A stretch of DNA of 64,000 nt from Citricoccus zhacaiensis (GTDB taxonomy: Bacteria; Actinomycetota; Actinomycetes; Actinomycetales; Micrococcaceae). The notes under the pieces were generated by a model. That model was given only the letters and a program-made list of their open reading frames with translations, did not search any database and was not told the DNA's origin. The stretch is from the NCBI RefSeq assembly GCF_014645315.1, contig NZ_BMLQ01000002.1, forward strand, positions 186,001-250,000, written 5' to 3'. Shown in pieces: positions 15,968 through 24,907 of this stretch (position 1 is the first letter of the stretch; every line of letters begins with the position of its first letter). The translations under genes were made by a program, and so were the position numbers.

Positions 15968-16198
15968 TCAGCCCGCCTGGTTCTGCAGGCGCTGGGCGAG
16001 CAGCTGCTTGCCCTGCTCGCCGGCTTTGCGGTTGTTCTCCTGAATCGCACGGAACCAGTGGGCGAGTTCGGTGTCACCGGCCTGCTCGGCATCCCGCGCG
16101 TAGGTCTCCATCTTCCACACCATGTGCAGGGATGCTTCCAGGATGGAGATTAGGTCGTAGTTCGGGTCCTTGACGGGACTCTGCGGTTCGTTGGCCAT
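15968..16198 (-). CDS. Small helical protein, function unknown
   Basis: A 76-residue soluble protein with two amphipathic helices: SILEASLHMVWKMETYARDA and a second Lys/Gln-rich helix (NNRKAGEQGKQLLAQRLQNQ). I do not recognise a named family. ATG at 16,198 has AAAGGCAGGG upstream at suitable spacing. It lies among other short stress-type genes and has no operon partner. Confidence 0.6.
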   Translation of the reverse strand: MANEPQSPVKDPNYDLISILEASLHMVWKMETYARDAEQAGDTELAHWFRAIQENNRKAGEQGKQLLAQRLQNQAG

Positions 16199-16362
16199 GG
16201 TCCCTGCCTTTCTATGCGTCATGCTCTGCGTCTGAGGCTGAGCTGCCTGCAGATCCTGGCCCTCCCCAACTCCCAGGGGAAGTAGCCCCCACGCTAGGGG
16301 AATGTAGTGGAGTGGCTCAAGAGGCGATGGCATGAGAGTTCCCTTGTCGGGGTCATATCCCC

Positions 16363-16593
16363 GTGGAAGTCTGGGGGCATGCCCCGTGCAACGGAAGCGA
16401 CTGGCCGATCGTGCCGTTCAGCGGCGGACCCGGCATGTGCCCGGGACGCAACGTGGTGCTACTGACCGCCAGCCTGGTGCTCGGGGACCTGCTGCGCCAG
16501 CGGCGGTTCACGCCCGAACGACCTCTCGACACCGACCAGGTCCCCGGGACCCTGAGCCCATTCCACCTGCGCTTCACCGTGTCACGCGGATGA
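16363..16593 (+). pseudogene. Cytochrome P450 C-terminal remnant
   Basis: This 76-codon frame ends in the last part of a cytochrome P450. The heme-thiolate loop is intact as FSGGPGMCPGRN (the F-x-x-G-x-x-x-C-x-G pattern), preceded by DWPIVP and followed by the L-helix VVLLTASLVLGDLL and a normal C-terminal end. The roughly 350 residues that should come before it are absent; upstream DNA belongs to the promoter area of the divergent 76-residue gene. It is therefore a deletion or insertion relic rather than a working enzyme. Confidence 0.75.
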
Positions 16594-16745
16594 GCCGGAT
16601 CAAAGACCGACAGTGCTGCTCGCCCTGGCAACGCTGGCTCTGCGACAGGCCGGGGAGACGAGAGGTGGACGTCCACGCCAGAAAGCCACCCGGAGGAAGC
16701 CGAAACCGCTCCGCATGTGCAACTGGACCCAGTCGGCTCGGACCT

Positions 16746-17087
16746 CTACTTCTCCGGTTGCGAGGGGTAAGCGGGGTTGCCGTGAAATGGCGGCACGACA
16801 TTCGGTCCGGTGGTCTCCGGAGAGACCGGGGAACCACTACGGCCCTCACTGACCTCGGGAGTGTCCGGCACGGTAGGCCCAGATGGTTCGGCACCGTTGC
16901 GCAAGGCTTCGATGCGTTGTTCGAGGACCTGGACCACCGGAAGACGGTTGCCGTGCGCGGTCTCGTAGGCCAGCAACTGGTTCACCTGGTCTTCGCTGAG
17001 CCCGTTGATTCTGCTGGGCAGTGTCCCCAGCGGGATGTGGTCATAGTCGGGCAGAGGCAGCTGATCATGGTCTGGTACGTCGTTCAT
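16746..17087 (-). CDS. Small actinobacterial protein of the LPDYDH type (DUF8129-like), function unknown
   Basis: A 113-residue soluble protein. The core LPDYDHIPLGTLPSRI, LLAYETAHGNRLPVVQVLEQR (given in parts) matches a family I recall from many actinobacteria, where it is annotated only as a domain of unknown function. The tail from about residue 70 is Pro/Ser/Thr-rich and probably disordered. ATG at 17,087 has AGGAAG upstream. An earlier ATG would add 85 residues with no family character. Confidence 0.65.
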   Translation of the reverse strand: MNDVPDHDQLPLPDYDHIPLGTLPSRINGLSEDQVNQLLAYETAHGNRLPVVQVLEQRIEALRNGAEPSGPTVPDTPEVSEGRSGSPVSPETTGPNVVPPFHGNPAYPSQPEK

Positions 17088-17461
17088 GGGACTTCCTGAC
17101 AAGTTGGGGCTGCTCGGAACTCTCAACGTAACAGCGGTACCGCGGCCTGATAACCCTCGATTGTTGCTTGACGACCAACCCGGGGGGTCGACTTGCCAGC
17201 ACGGAAACGCATCCACAACCGTGCCCCGAAGGAACTGCTCGACGCCGACATCGTCAACTCCGTCCGGTGACTCCCCGTCCGCTCTCATTGATCGATACGG
17301 CCTACCGGGCAGCGGGATTCCCGCTGGATACGTCCATTGCACGCCGCAAGGCCGTCTGGGTCCGGGACTGGACTGCCCATTCGCTATGCCCCAGGATGGG
17401 TGCCCAAGGCCGTGCCGGCCGCTCAGCCGGTTGCGGTGGGAACGACGAAAGGAACACCGTC
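17088..17461. other. Intergenic stretch, no gene seen
   Basis: 374 bases between divergent short genes. On the plus strand about 32 codons ending near 17,271 stay open but have no usable start. No hairpin or mobile-element end was found. Confidence 0.35.
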
Positions 17462-17614
17462 ATGTCCGGTATCGGTGACGCAGCTGATAAGGCAATGCAG
17501 TCCGCCCAAGACAACCCCGAAGACGTCAACCAGCCCAAGGACTTGAACAAGGACTTCGCCGACAAACGCGACAAGGGCGAACAAGAACAGGGCGACGAAA
17601 AGCACCCACAGTAG
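17462..17614 (+). CDS. 50-residue hydrophilic protein, function unknown
   Basis: A very small charged protein (MSGIGDAADKAMQSAQDNPE at its start) rich in Asp, Glu, Lys, Gln and Asn, with no hydrophobic core. Such sequences resemble stress-induced or antitoxin-like small actinobacterial proteins, but the match is not specific. GAAAGGA lies 8-14 bases ahead of the ATG. Confidence 0.5.
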   Translation: MSGIGDAADKAMQSAQDNPEDVNQPKDLNKDFADKRDKGEQEQGDEKHPQ

Positions 17615-17938
17615 AGAACGACTACAGGCCAACATCGAGCCGGGCCGCCCTCCAGACCCGGGCCGCCGGGCCTGCTGCACTGCGGTGGCAACCGCTTCGG
17701 TGTCCAACGCGTGGTCGCCGCCTCGGATCCGACATGGCTTGTCTCTTCCCCGGACGGCCCTGGTCCGCCCAGAATGATGGGCAGGATCAACAGCTGCCAC
17801 TACCTCGACCGACGGGTAACACCATGGGTGTTCACCAGAAGAGACGCCAGAGGATGCCGTGGCCGGCGACGAAAGCATCAGAAGCATCCATTGCTGTGGT
17901 CGTGAAGCCGAGCAAGGGTGCACGACAGGAGGACGAGC
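17615..17938. other. Intergenic stretch, no gene seen
   Basis: 324 bases before the ThDP enzyme gene. It should contain that gene's promoter. I see no reliable coding frame, repeat or terminator. Confidence 0.35.
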
Positions 17939-19711
17939 ATGGGCAACGTTGCAGACGGGATCGTCGACCGTCTCCGGGCTTGGGACGTGCACCGGGTGTT
18001 CGGTTACGCCGGGGACGGGGTGGACCCTCTCCTGGCCTCCCTGCACCGGGCCGAGCAAGGCATAGAGTTCGTCTCGGCCCGGCACGAGGAGATGGCCGCC
18101 TTCATGGCCACCGGCCACGCCAAGTACACCGGAGAAGTCGGGGTCTGTCTGGCCACCCAGGGCCCCGGGGCGGTGCACCTGCTCGCCGGCTTGTACGACG
18201 CCAAACTCGACAGCAAGCCGGTCGTGGCCATCATCGGACAGGTCGTCACCACGGCCCAGGGCAGCGGCTACCAGCAGGAGGTCGAGTTGCCCACCTTGTT
18301 CAAGGACGTGTGCGCCCAGTACGTCCAGACACTCTCCGCCCCGGAACAGCTCGAGGCCGTGGTCGACAACGCTTTCCGCACCGCGATCGCCACCTCGAGC
18401 CCGACCTGCGTGATCGTGGCCCACGACATTCAACAGGCCGAGGTCCCCGCCAAGGAGCACACGCACGGGGTGGTCCCCAGCGCCCCGGTCACCGCCGTCC
18501 CTCGGACTATCCCCGGCGAGGAGGACCTGGATCGAGCCGCAGTGCTGCTCAACGCCGGGGAGCGCGTGGCGCTGCTGGTGGGCCAAGGGGTCTACGGCGC
18601 CAGCACGGAAGTACAGAAGGTGGCCGAGCGGCTCGGCGCCGGAGTCGCCACCTCTTTGCTCGGCAAGCCCGTGCTGGATGAATCCCTCCCGTACTCCTGC
18701 GGGGTCATGGGCCATCTCGGGACCACGGCGGCGGCCGATCTGATGGCCGGGTGCGACACCCTCCTGATCGTGGGAAGCAACGACCCGTGGACAGAGTTCT
18801 ACCCTGCCCCCGGTCAAGCCCGGGCGGTGCAGATCGACATCAACGCGAGCAAGCTCGGCGCCAAGTATCCCGTCGAGGTGGCCCTGGCCGGGGACGCCAC
18901 GGAGACCCTCCGCGCCCTGCTGCCCCGCCTGCAACACTTGGGCACATCATGGCGCGAAGACGTAGAGGAGATGGTCACGTCCTGGCGACGGGTGGCAGAG
19001 CAACGCTGTGCCGAACCGGCGGTTCCACTCAACCCGCAGGCCGTCGTCGCGGCCCTGTCCGCGCATCTGCCCGCGGACGCCCAGGTCGCGGTCGACGTCG
19101 GCTCCGTCACCTACTGGTACGCCCGCTTCCTGCGCCTGCCCCCGAGGGTTCCCGCGCACCTGTCCTCCACCCTGGCCTGCATGGGCTCGGCGATGCCCTA
19201 CGGCCTGGCCGCCAAGTTGGCCCGCCCCGACCGGCCCGTGGTCGCACTGGTCGGGGACGGGGCCATGCAGATGAGCGGCAACGCCGAGTTGATCACCCTG
19301 GCCCACCGGTGGCGGGACTGGGCGGACCCGCGCTTCGTCGTCCTCGTCCTGGTCAACGGAGACCTCGCCGAGGTCTCCTGGGAGCAGCGGGAGATGGAGG
19401 GCGACGCCCGCTTCCCCGCATCCCAGGACGTCCCAGGCTTCTCCTGGACCGCCTACGCCCGCCTGCTCGGGCTGGACGCGATCCGGATCGACCGGCCGGA
19501 GGACATCGACAACGCCTGGGCCGCCGCCCTGGCCGCGGACCGGCCCACGGTGATCGAGGCGATCGTCGACCCGGCCACGCCGCTGTTGCCGCCGCGGGCA
19601 CCGGAACAGAAAGTCACCAAGATGCTGACGGGGCTCGCGCAGGAAGGCAACGACGCCGCCGCACAGCAGTTACGCCGACAACGCGCCCATGAAAACGAAG
19701 TAGACGGGTGA
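17939..19711 (+). CDS. Pyruvate oxidase / pyruvate:quinone dehydrogenase-type ThDP enzyme
   Basis: A 590-residue thiamine diphosphate enzyme of the acetolactate synthase superfamily. The N-terminal domain has the catalytic glutamate E50 (SARHEEMAAF). The middle domain (about 195-330) is the FAD/nucleotide-type domain. The C-terminal domain has the ThDP/Mg motif GDGAMQMSGNAEL starting near residue 439, ending in VLVNGD. Overall pattern (GYAGDGVDPLL at the start, FKDVCAQYV) fits PoxB-type pyruvate oxidases that convert pyruvate to acetate and CO2. AGGAGG lies 6 bases before the ATG. The tail is charged rather than a clear membrane-binding helix. Acetolactate synthase or sulfopyruvate-type activity is less likely. 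Confidence 0.82.
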   Translation: MGNVADGIVDRLRAWDVHRVFGYAGDGVDPLLASLHRAEQGIEFVSARHEEMAAFMATGHAKYTGEVGVCLATQGPGAVHLLAGLYDAKLDSKPVVAIIGQVVTTAQGSGYQQEVELPTLFKDVCAQYVQTLSAPEQLEAVVDNAFRTAIATSSPTCVIVAHDIQQAEVPAKEHTHGVVPSAPVTAVPRTIPGEEDLDRAAVLLNAGERVALLVGQGVYGASTEVQKVAERLGAGVATSLLGKPVLDESLPYSCGVMGHLGTTAAADLMAGCDTLLIVGSNDPWTEFYPAPGQARAVQIDINASKLGAKYPVEVALAGDATETLRALLPRLQHLGTSWREDVEEMVTSWRRVAEQRCAEPAVPLNPQAVVAALSAHLPADAQVAVDVGSVTYWYARFLRLPPRVPAHLSSTLACMGSAMPYGLAAKLARPDRPVVALVGDGAMQMSGNAELITLAHRWRDWADPRFVVLVLVNGDLAEVSWEQREMEGDARFPASQDVPGFSWTAYARLLGLDAIRIDRPEDIDNAWAAALAADRPTVIEAIVDPATPLLPPRAPEQKVTKMLTGLAQEGNDAAAQQLRRQRAHENEVDG

Positions 19712-19763
19712 GAATCCGACCTCCTGTCGCACTGACGGAAAGTCGTCTTTCCAACCGTCACCT

Positions 19764-19787
19764 CGAAGGGTGAAGGGTCGCCCTTCG
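19764..19787. terminator. Hairpin between convergent genes
   Basis: CGAAGGG (19,764-19,770) pairs with CCCTTCG (19,781-19,787) across a 10-base loop. It lies between the ends of the ThDP enzyme gene and the ABC gene. There is no U-run on either side, so terminator function is only suggested by position. Confidence 0.35.
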
Positions 19788-19800
19788 CTGGAGGGCGGCG

Positions 19801-22005
19801 TCATCGTCCGCGGTCGACGCCGGGCGGATTCACGCCCTCCTCCGGCTCGGCCAGTAGCGGAAGCGGTCCAGTGGACACGGGAACGGGAGATTCCCCGGCC
19901 GACACCGGCTGGGCGTCCACCAGCGGGATGGCACCGGTGCCCACGGACACCGCCGCCTCCTCCGCGTCCAGGTCAACGCCCTGGGTGAACTGGGACATGT
20001 ACAGCCGGTAGTAGGCACCCTCGGCGGCGAGCAGCTGCTCATGCGAGCCCTGCTCCACGATGTCCCCGTGCTCCATCACGAGGATCACGTCCGCATCGCG
20101 GATGGTGGACAGCCGGTGCGCGATCACGAAGGACGTCCGGTCCGAGCGCAGGGCCGCCATGGCCTCCTGGACGAGCACCTCGGTGCGGGTGTCCACGGAG
20201 GAGGTGGCCTCGTCCAGGATCAGCAGCGCGGGATCGGCGAGGAAGGCCCGGGCGATCGTGATGAGCTGGCGCTCACCGGCGGAGATGTTGGCTCCCTCCG
20301 CCTCGATCACCGTGTCATAGCCGTCCGGCAATGTGTGCACGAACCGGTCCACGAAGGTCGCCTTCGCCGCTGCCACCACTTCCTCGTCCGTGGCGTCGAG
20401 CCGGCCGTAGCGGATGTTCTCCCGGATGGTCCCGCCGAAGAGCACGGCGTCCTGCAGCACCATGCCGATCTGGCCGCGGAGCACCCCGCGGTCCAGGGTG
20501 GCGATGTCCACGCCGTCGAGCCGGATCTGACCGCCGTCGATCTCGTAGAACCGCATGATGAGGTTGACCAGGGTGGTCTTGCCCGCCCCGGTGGGGCCGA
20601 CGATGGCGACGGTCTCCCCCGGACGCGCGTCCAGGGACAGGTCCGTGATGAGCGGCTTCTCCTGGGTGTAGGAGAACTGCACGTGGTCGAACTCCACCCG
20701 GCCGTGCACGGGCTGGGCCAGCTGGCCGGGCTGCTTGCCGTCCGGATCCAGGGTGCCCTCTTCGGCCTGGTCGGACAGGTCCTCCTCCTGCTCATCGGCG
20801 TCCAGCAGCTCGAAGATCCGCTCGGCCGAGGCCACGCCGGAGATGAGCATGTTCGCCATGCCCGCCATCTCACCCAGCGGGGCGTTGAACTCGCGGGAGT
20901 ACTGGATGAACGCGGTGACCTGACCCAGGGACATCTGGCCGGTGGCCACCCGCAGGCCGCCGACCACGGCGATGCCCACATAGCCCAGGTACGTCACCCA
21001 CTGCATGATCGGCATGATCATGCCGGAGTAGAACTGAGCCCGGAAGGAGGCCTCGTAGAGGTCCTCGTTCCGCTCGTCGAAGCGTTCGCGCATGGATTCC
21101 TGGCGGCCGAACACGGTCACCAGCTCGTGCCCGGTGAAGGACTCCTCGATGTGCCCGTTGAGCCGCCCGGTGTTCTTCCACTGGGCGGTGAACAGCTTCT
21201 GCGACTTCGAGCCGATGAGGCCCACCACGATCCCGGCAATCGGCAGGGCGATCAGGGCGATCAGCGCCAGTTGCCAGGACAGCACGAACATCATGATGGT
21301 GATGCCGATGATGGTCATGACCGCGTAGAACAGGGACGCGAAGGCCTGCTGCATGGCGGTCTGCACGTTGTCCACGTCATTGGTGGTCCGGGACAGGAGA
21401 TCCCCGCGCTGGCGCGTGTCGAAGTAGCTCAGGGGCAGGCGGTTGACCTTGGCCTCGATCTGCTGGCGGATCCGGTAGACCACGCGCATCACGATCTCGT
21501 TGAGCACGAAGCCCTGGAGCCAGTCGAACAGGGACGCCACCACGTACATGCCCAGCACGATCGCCAGCATCCGCGAGAGCGTGGTGAAGTCGATGCCGTC
21601 GCCCAGCCAGCCGTCGAAGATCACGTCCATGGCCTGGCCGAGGATGGCCGGGGCCCAGACCGTCAGGATGGTCGAGATGGCGCCGAAGACGAACACCATC
21701 ACCACCCCGAACTTGTGGTCCTTCAGGGTGCCGAAGAGCCGCCCGAGTGAGGGCCAGAAGGACTTGGCCTTGCGTGGCGCGGAGCCCTCGCCCCACTCGC
21801 CGGTGCCCACACTGTCCTGCAGCTCGGCGATCTCCTGCTCGGACACGACGCCGGCCGCGGCGCCGCCGTCCTTCACGGCACCTCCGGCAGTGCGCCGGAA
21901 GGCGGTGGACCGGTACGCGGGGCGCTGGACCTCCGGGAAGAGGTCCTCTGGGCGGCCGGTTCGCTGGCTGGACTGGGTGCTGTTGTTGCTCTCGCCCGTG
22001 CTCAT
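19801..22005 (-). CDS. ABC exporter half-transporter with consensus ATP-hydrolysis residues
   Basis: A 734-residue type IV ABC exporter half: six membrane helices (about residues 80-370) and an ATPase domain. Walker A is GPTGAGKTT, Walker B LLILDEATSSVD (catalytic Glu present) and the switch His is in IAHRLST. Its signature motif is NISAGERQL instead of LSGGQ. It has an unusual N-terminal extension of about 75 residues and an acidic insertion between the membrane and ATPase parts (EEDLSDQAEEG). It overlaps the gene upstream by ATGA, and the two surely form a heterodimer, probably for drug or lipid export. Confidence 0.9.
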   Translation of the reverse strand: MSTGESNNSTQSSQRTGRPEDLFPEVQRPAYRSTAFRRTAGGAVKDGGAAAGVVSEQEIAELQDSVGTGEWGEGSAPRKAKSFWPSLGRLFGTLKDHKFGVVMVFVFGAISTILTVWAPAILGQAMDVIFDGWLGDGIDFTTLSRMLAIVLGMYVVASLFDWLQGFVLNEIVMRVVYRIRQQIEAKVNRLPLSYFDTRQRGDLLSRTTNDVDNVQTAMQQAFASLFYAVMTIIGITIMMFVLSWQLALIALIALPIAGIVVGLIGSKSQKLFTAQWKNTGRLNGHIEESFTGHELVTVFGRQESMRERFDERNEDLYEASFRAQFYSGMIMPIMQWVTYLGYVGIAVVGGLRVATGQMSLGQVTAFIQYSREFNAPLGEMAGMANMLISGVASAERIFELLDADEQEEDLSDQAEEGTLDPDGKQPGQLAQPVHGRVEFDHVQFSYTQEKPLITDLSLDARPGETVAIVGPTGAGKTTLVNLIMRFYEIDGGQIRLDGVDIATLDRGVLRGQIGMVLQDAVLFGGTIRENIRYGRLDATDEEVVAAAKATFVDRFVHTLPDGYDTVIEAEGANISAGERQLITIARAFLADPALLILDEATSSVDTRTEVLVQEAMAALRSDRTSFVIAHRLSTIRDADVILVMEHGDIVEQGSHEQLLAAEGAYYRLYMSQFTQGVDLDAEEAAVSVGTGAIPLVDAQPVSAGESPVPVSTGPLPLLAEPEEGVNPPGVDRGR

Positions 22006-23759
22006 GCCACTTCCTCCGCGCTGATCTGGGAATCCACGATCTCCCGGTAGGTCTCCGAGGTGTCGAGGAGTTCCTGGTGGGTGCCGCGGCCGACGACTCG
22101 GCCCTCCTCGAGCACGATGATCTGGTCCGCCTCGGTGATGCTGGAGACGCGTTGGGCCACCATGATCGTGGTGGCCCCCTCGGTGTAGCCGTTCAGGGCA
22201 GCCCGCAGCCGGGCGTCCGTGGTGACGTCCAGGGCGGAGAACGAGTCGTCGAACAGGTAGATGCGGGGCTTCGCCACCAGGGCCCGGGCGATGCAGAGTC
22301 GCTGGCGCTGACCGCCGGAGACGTTGGTGCCGCCCTGCGAGATGGACGAGTCGAGCCCGGTCGCGGCGCTCTCACCCTCGCCGGTGGTCCGGTCCCGGAC
22401 GAACTCGGTGGCCTGGGCGGTGTCCAGGGCCGCCCAGAGCTCCTGCTCGGAGGCATCCGGCTTGCCGAAGCGGAGGTTGTCCGCCACGGAACCAGAGAAC
22501 AGGAACGGCTTCTGGGGAACGAATCCCACAGCTTCGGTGAGGGCGGCCCGGGACATCTCCGCCACCGGCACGCCGTCGATCAGCACGGTGCCCCCGGTGG
22601 AGTCGTAGAGCCGGGGGACGAGGTTGATCAGGGTGGTTTTGCCGGAACCGGTGGAGCCGATGATCGCGGTGGTCCGGCCGGCCTCGGCAGTGAAGGAAAC
22701 ACCGTCCACGATGGGCGCCTCGGCGCCCGGATAGGCGAAGGACACGTTGCGGAACTCGACCGTGCCGTCCTTGCTCTGCGGCTCGATGGAGTACTCCGGC
22801 TCCTGGACGGAACCGGTGGTGGTGAGCACCTCGCCGATGCGGCGGGCGGTGATGATCGCGCGCGGGAACATCATGAACATGAACGTGCCCATCATGACGG
22901 CCATGAGGATCTGCAGCAGGTACTGCATGAACGCGGTCAGGGCGCCGACCTCCACGAGGCCGTCGTCCACGCGGTGGCCGCCGAACCACAGCACGGCGGC
23001 GGTGGCCAGGTGCAGGACCATGGTGATGAGCGGGCCCATCAGGATGAACAGCCGGCCGATGTTCACGGAGGTCTTGGTCAGCGTCGCGTTGGCGTCCGTG
23101 AAGCGACCGGTCTCGTGGCGCTCCCGCACGAAGGCCCGCACCACGCGGATACCCATGATCTGCTCGCGCATCACGCCGTTGACGTCATCGATGTTGGTCT
23201 GCATCCGCTCGAACAGCGGCATCAGCCGCCGCACCAGCACGCCCACGATCAGCAGCAGCACGGGAACGGACACCCACACGAGCCAGGACAGGCCCGGGTC
23301 CTCCTGGATGGCCATCACGATGCCGCCGATGGACATGATGGGGACCATCACCATGAAGTTCAGGGCCATCAGCACGACCATCTGCACCTGCTGCACGTCG
23401 TTCGTGCCGCGGGTGATCAGGGTGGGGGCACCGAAGCGGCCCATCTCCTCGGCGGAGAAGTGGTCCACGCGGGTGTAGATGGCTTGGCGGATGTCCCGGC
23501 CGATTGACATGGACATGCGCGCACCGAACCAGACCGCCGCGATGGCGGTGATGACCTGGGCGAGGGCGACGGCCAGCATGACGGCGCCCACGCGCCAGAT
23601 GTACTCGGTGTCACCGGTGGCGATGCCGTTGTCGATGATGTCAGCGTTGAGACTGGGCAGGTACAGCGTGGCCAGGGTGGCGGCCAGCTGGAGCACCAGG
23701 ACGGCCACGACATGGGCCCAGTAGGGCTTGCCGTAATGCCGGACGAGTTTCCACAGCAT
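22002..23759 (-). CDS. ABC exporter half-transporter with degenerate catalytic residues
   Basis: A 585-residue exporter half with six helices (about 15-310) and an ATPase domain. Walker A is GSTGSGKTT and the signature is VSGGQRQR, both normal. Walker B reads IYLFDDSFSALD, so the catalytic Glu is Asp, and the switch histidine is replaced by Gln (MVAQRVSS). These are the marks of the non-catalytic half of heterodimeric exporters such as TM287/288 or BmrCD. It is the first gene of the pair. A TipA-type MerR regulator gene lies 249 bases upstream on the same strand. Confidence 0.9.
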   Translation of the reverse strand: MLWKLVRHYGKPYWAHVVAVLVLQLAATLATLYLPSLNADIIDNGIATGDTEYIWRVGAVMLAVALAQVITAIAAVWFGARMSMSIGRDIRQAIYTRVDHFSAEEMGRFGAPTLITRGTNDVQQVQMVVLMALNFMVMVPIMSIGGIVMAIQEDPGLSWLVWVSVPVLLLIVGVLVRRLMPLFERMQTNIDDVNGVMREQIMGIRVVRAFVRERHETGRFTDANATLTKTSVNIGRLFILMGPLITMVLHLATAAVLWFGGHRVDDGLVEVGALTAFMQYLLQILMAVMMGTFMFMMFPRAIITARRIGEVLTTTGSVQEPEYSIEPQSKDGTVEFRNVSFAYPGAEAPIVDGVSFTAEAGRTTAIIGSTGSGKTTLINLVPRLYDSTGGTVLIDGVPVAEMSRAALTEAVGFVPQKPFLFSGSVADNLRFGKPDASEQELWAALDTAQATEFVRDRTTGEGESAATGLDSSISQGGTNVSGGQRQRLCIARALVAKPRIYLFDDSFSALDVTTDARLRAALNGYTEGATTIMVAQRVSSITEADQIIVLEEGRVVGRGTHQELLDTSETYREIVDSQISAEEVA

Positions 23760-24008
23760 GGGTTTCGCTTCCGGATCGTTCCGCCCACCTGCCGATCAGG
23801 CAGGAGGGATGTTGATGATGGGGACCGCTTCCGGGCGCAGGAATGCCGCTGTGACCGAGAGGGCGTGGGCTGCGGGATCGGGGAGCCGAAAATGGTCCAT
23901 CGTTATCATGCCCGAATATCGCGTGAAATGGGCGCTTCTCTGCTGACAGTGAAACCTTCTGAGCAGAATCGGAGAACCCGCCCGCAGATCCCGGTGGCGG
24001 GCGGCGGA
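23760..24008. other. Intergenic region upstream of the ABC exporter pair
   Basis: 249 bases likely to hold the exporter promoter and any MerR-type operator. An AT-richer patch spans about 23,885-23,930; no confident box assignment was possible. Confidence 0.35.
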
Positions 24009-24873
24009 CTACCGCGCCATCCGGTCCGCATTGGCGTGGATGGCGTCCCGGAGATACTGAGCCAGCCCGGGGCGCAGGTCCTCATAGGTCTTCATGAACC
24101 GGGGATCCTGGACGTACATGTCCCCGAGGTTCTTGTGGAACTTTCCGTCGATCGGGAAGAACCAGTGGTCCATGTGTACGCGCATGGCCTCGGCTGCGGC
24201 CATGGCCTGCTCCGAGTCGGCCGGCAGGCCGGCGTCCATCGCGTCCAGGATCAGCCGGTTGTTCTCCTCCGTCTCCGCGCTGATCTTGGCCCAGTCCTCC
24301 TGCGTGTACGCCGTCGTCCGGCGTTGCGACTCCTTCCAGGCCTCGGTCTGGCCCCAGCGGTCCTCGGCCTCGGCCTGGTACTCCTCGAAGTGCTCCGTGT
24401 AGGAGTCCCCGAAGAGCTCGCGCATCTCGTCCTCGTTCAGGTCGATGTCCTTCATGTCCTTCTCCAATGCAGTGTCCAACGCGGCCAGCAGCCGCGTGAG
24501 TTCGGTGATCTTCTCCTCCACCAGCTCGCGCTGGCGTTCTAGTGCCCGACGCCGGCCGGCAGGCCGGTGTGCCCCGCGCACCCGGGTGCGCGCCGTCGTC
24601 GCGCCCGGGCCCCTCTGCGAGCGCGGCGGCGATGTCCTCCAGCCCCAGGCCCAGCCGCCGGTAGGCGACCACCTGCTGGAGGCGCTCGAGGTCGGCGGGG
24701 GCGTAGAGCCGGTAGCCGGCCGAGGAGCGGGCGGCCGGGGAGACCAGCCCGATCTCGTCATAGTGGTGCAGGGTGCGCACGGTGACGCCGGTGGCGGAGG
24801 CGGTCTCCCCCACCGTCATCAGTGCGAGCTCCGGATGGGCTCCGGGTCTCATCCGCTGCTTCTCGTTCTTCAT
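24009..24873 (-). pseudogene. MerR-family regulator with TipAS domain, frameshifted
   Basis: The N-terminal half, from ATG 24,873, encodes a MerR winged helix (TVGETASATGVTVRTLHHYD, then GYRLYAPADLERLQ). The C-terminal half, a TipAS ligand-binding domain (AALDTALEKDMKDI to YLRDAIHANADRMAR), is in another frame and ends at 24,009. The frames would join cleanly (GARAHRPAGRRRALERQREL) if one base were removed from the C-run at 24,572-24,575 (G-run on the coding strand). TipA proteins sense thiopeptide and other drugs and activate efflux genes; the exporter pair follows downstream. Either a true null regulator or a sequencing error in a homopolymer. Confidence 0.8.
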
Positions 24874-24907
24874 GGCTCCCACTGAACAGCCTCACGTCGC
24901 GTCAGGG

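Noticed and set aside
17192-17271. Short plus-strand peptide ending KELLDADIVNSVR
   Set aside because: Only about 32 codons between stops, with no usable start; too short to call.
17423-18937. A 504-codon minus-strand frame across the ThDP enzyme start
   Set aside because: Antisense to clear ThDP-enzyme coding sequence and to a small gene with a ribosome binding site.
20041-21750. A 569-codon plus-strand frame
   Set aside because: Antisense to the ABC exporter gene with no recognisable domain.
24009-24761. The TipAS half as an independent gene starting at 24,761
   Set aside because: Its first 60 codons are out-of-frame text over the MerR DNA-binding region; the real protein spans both frames.
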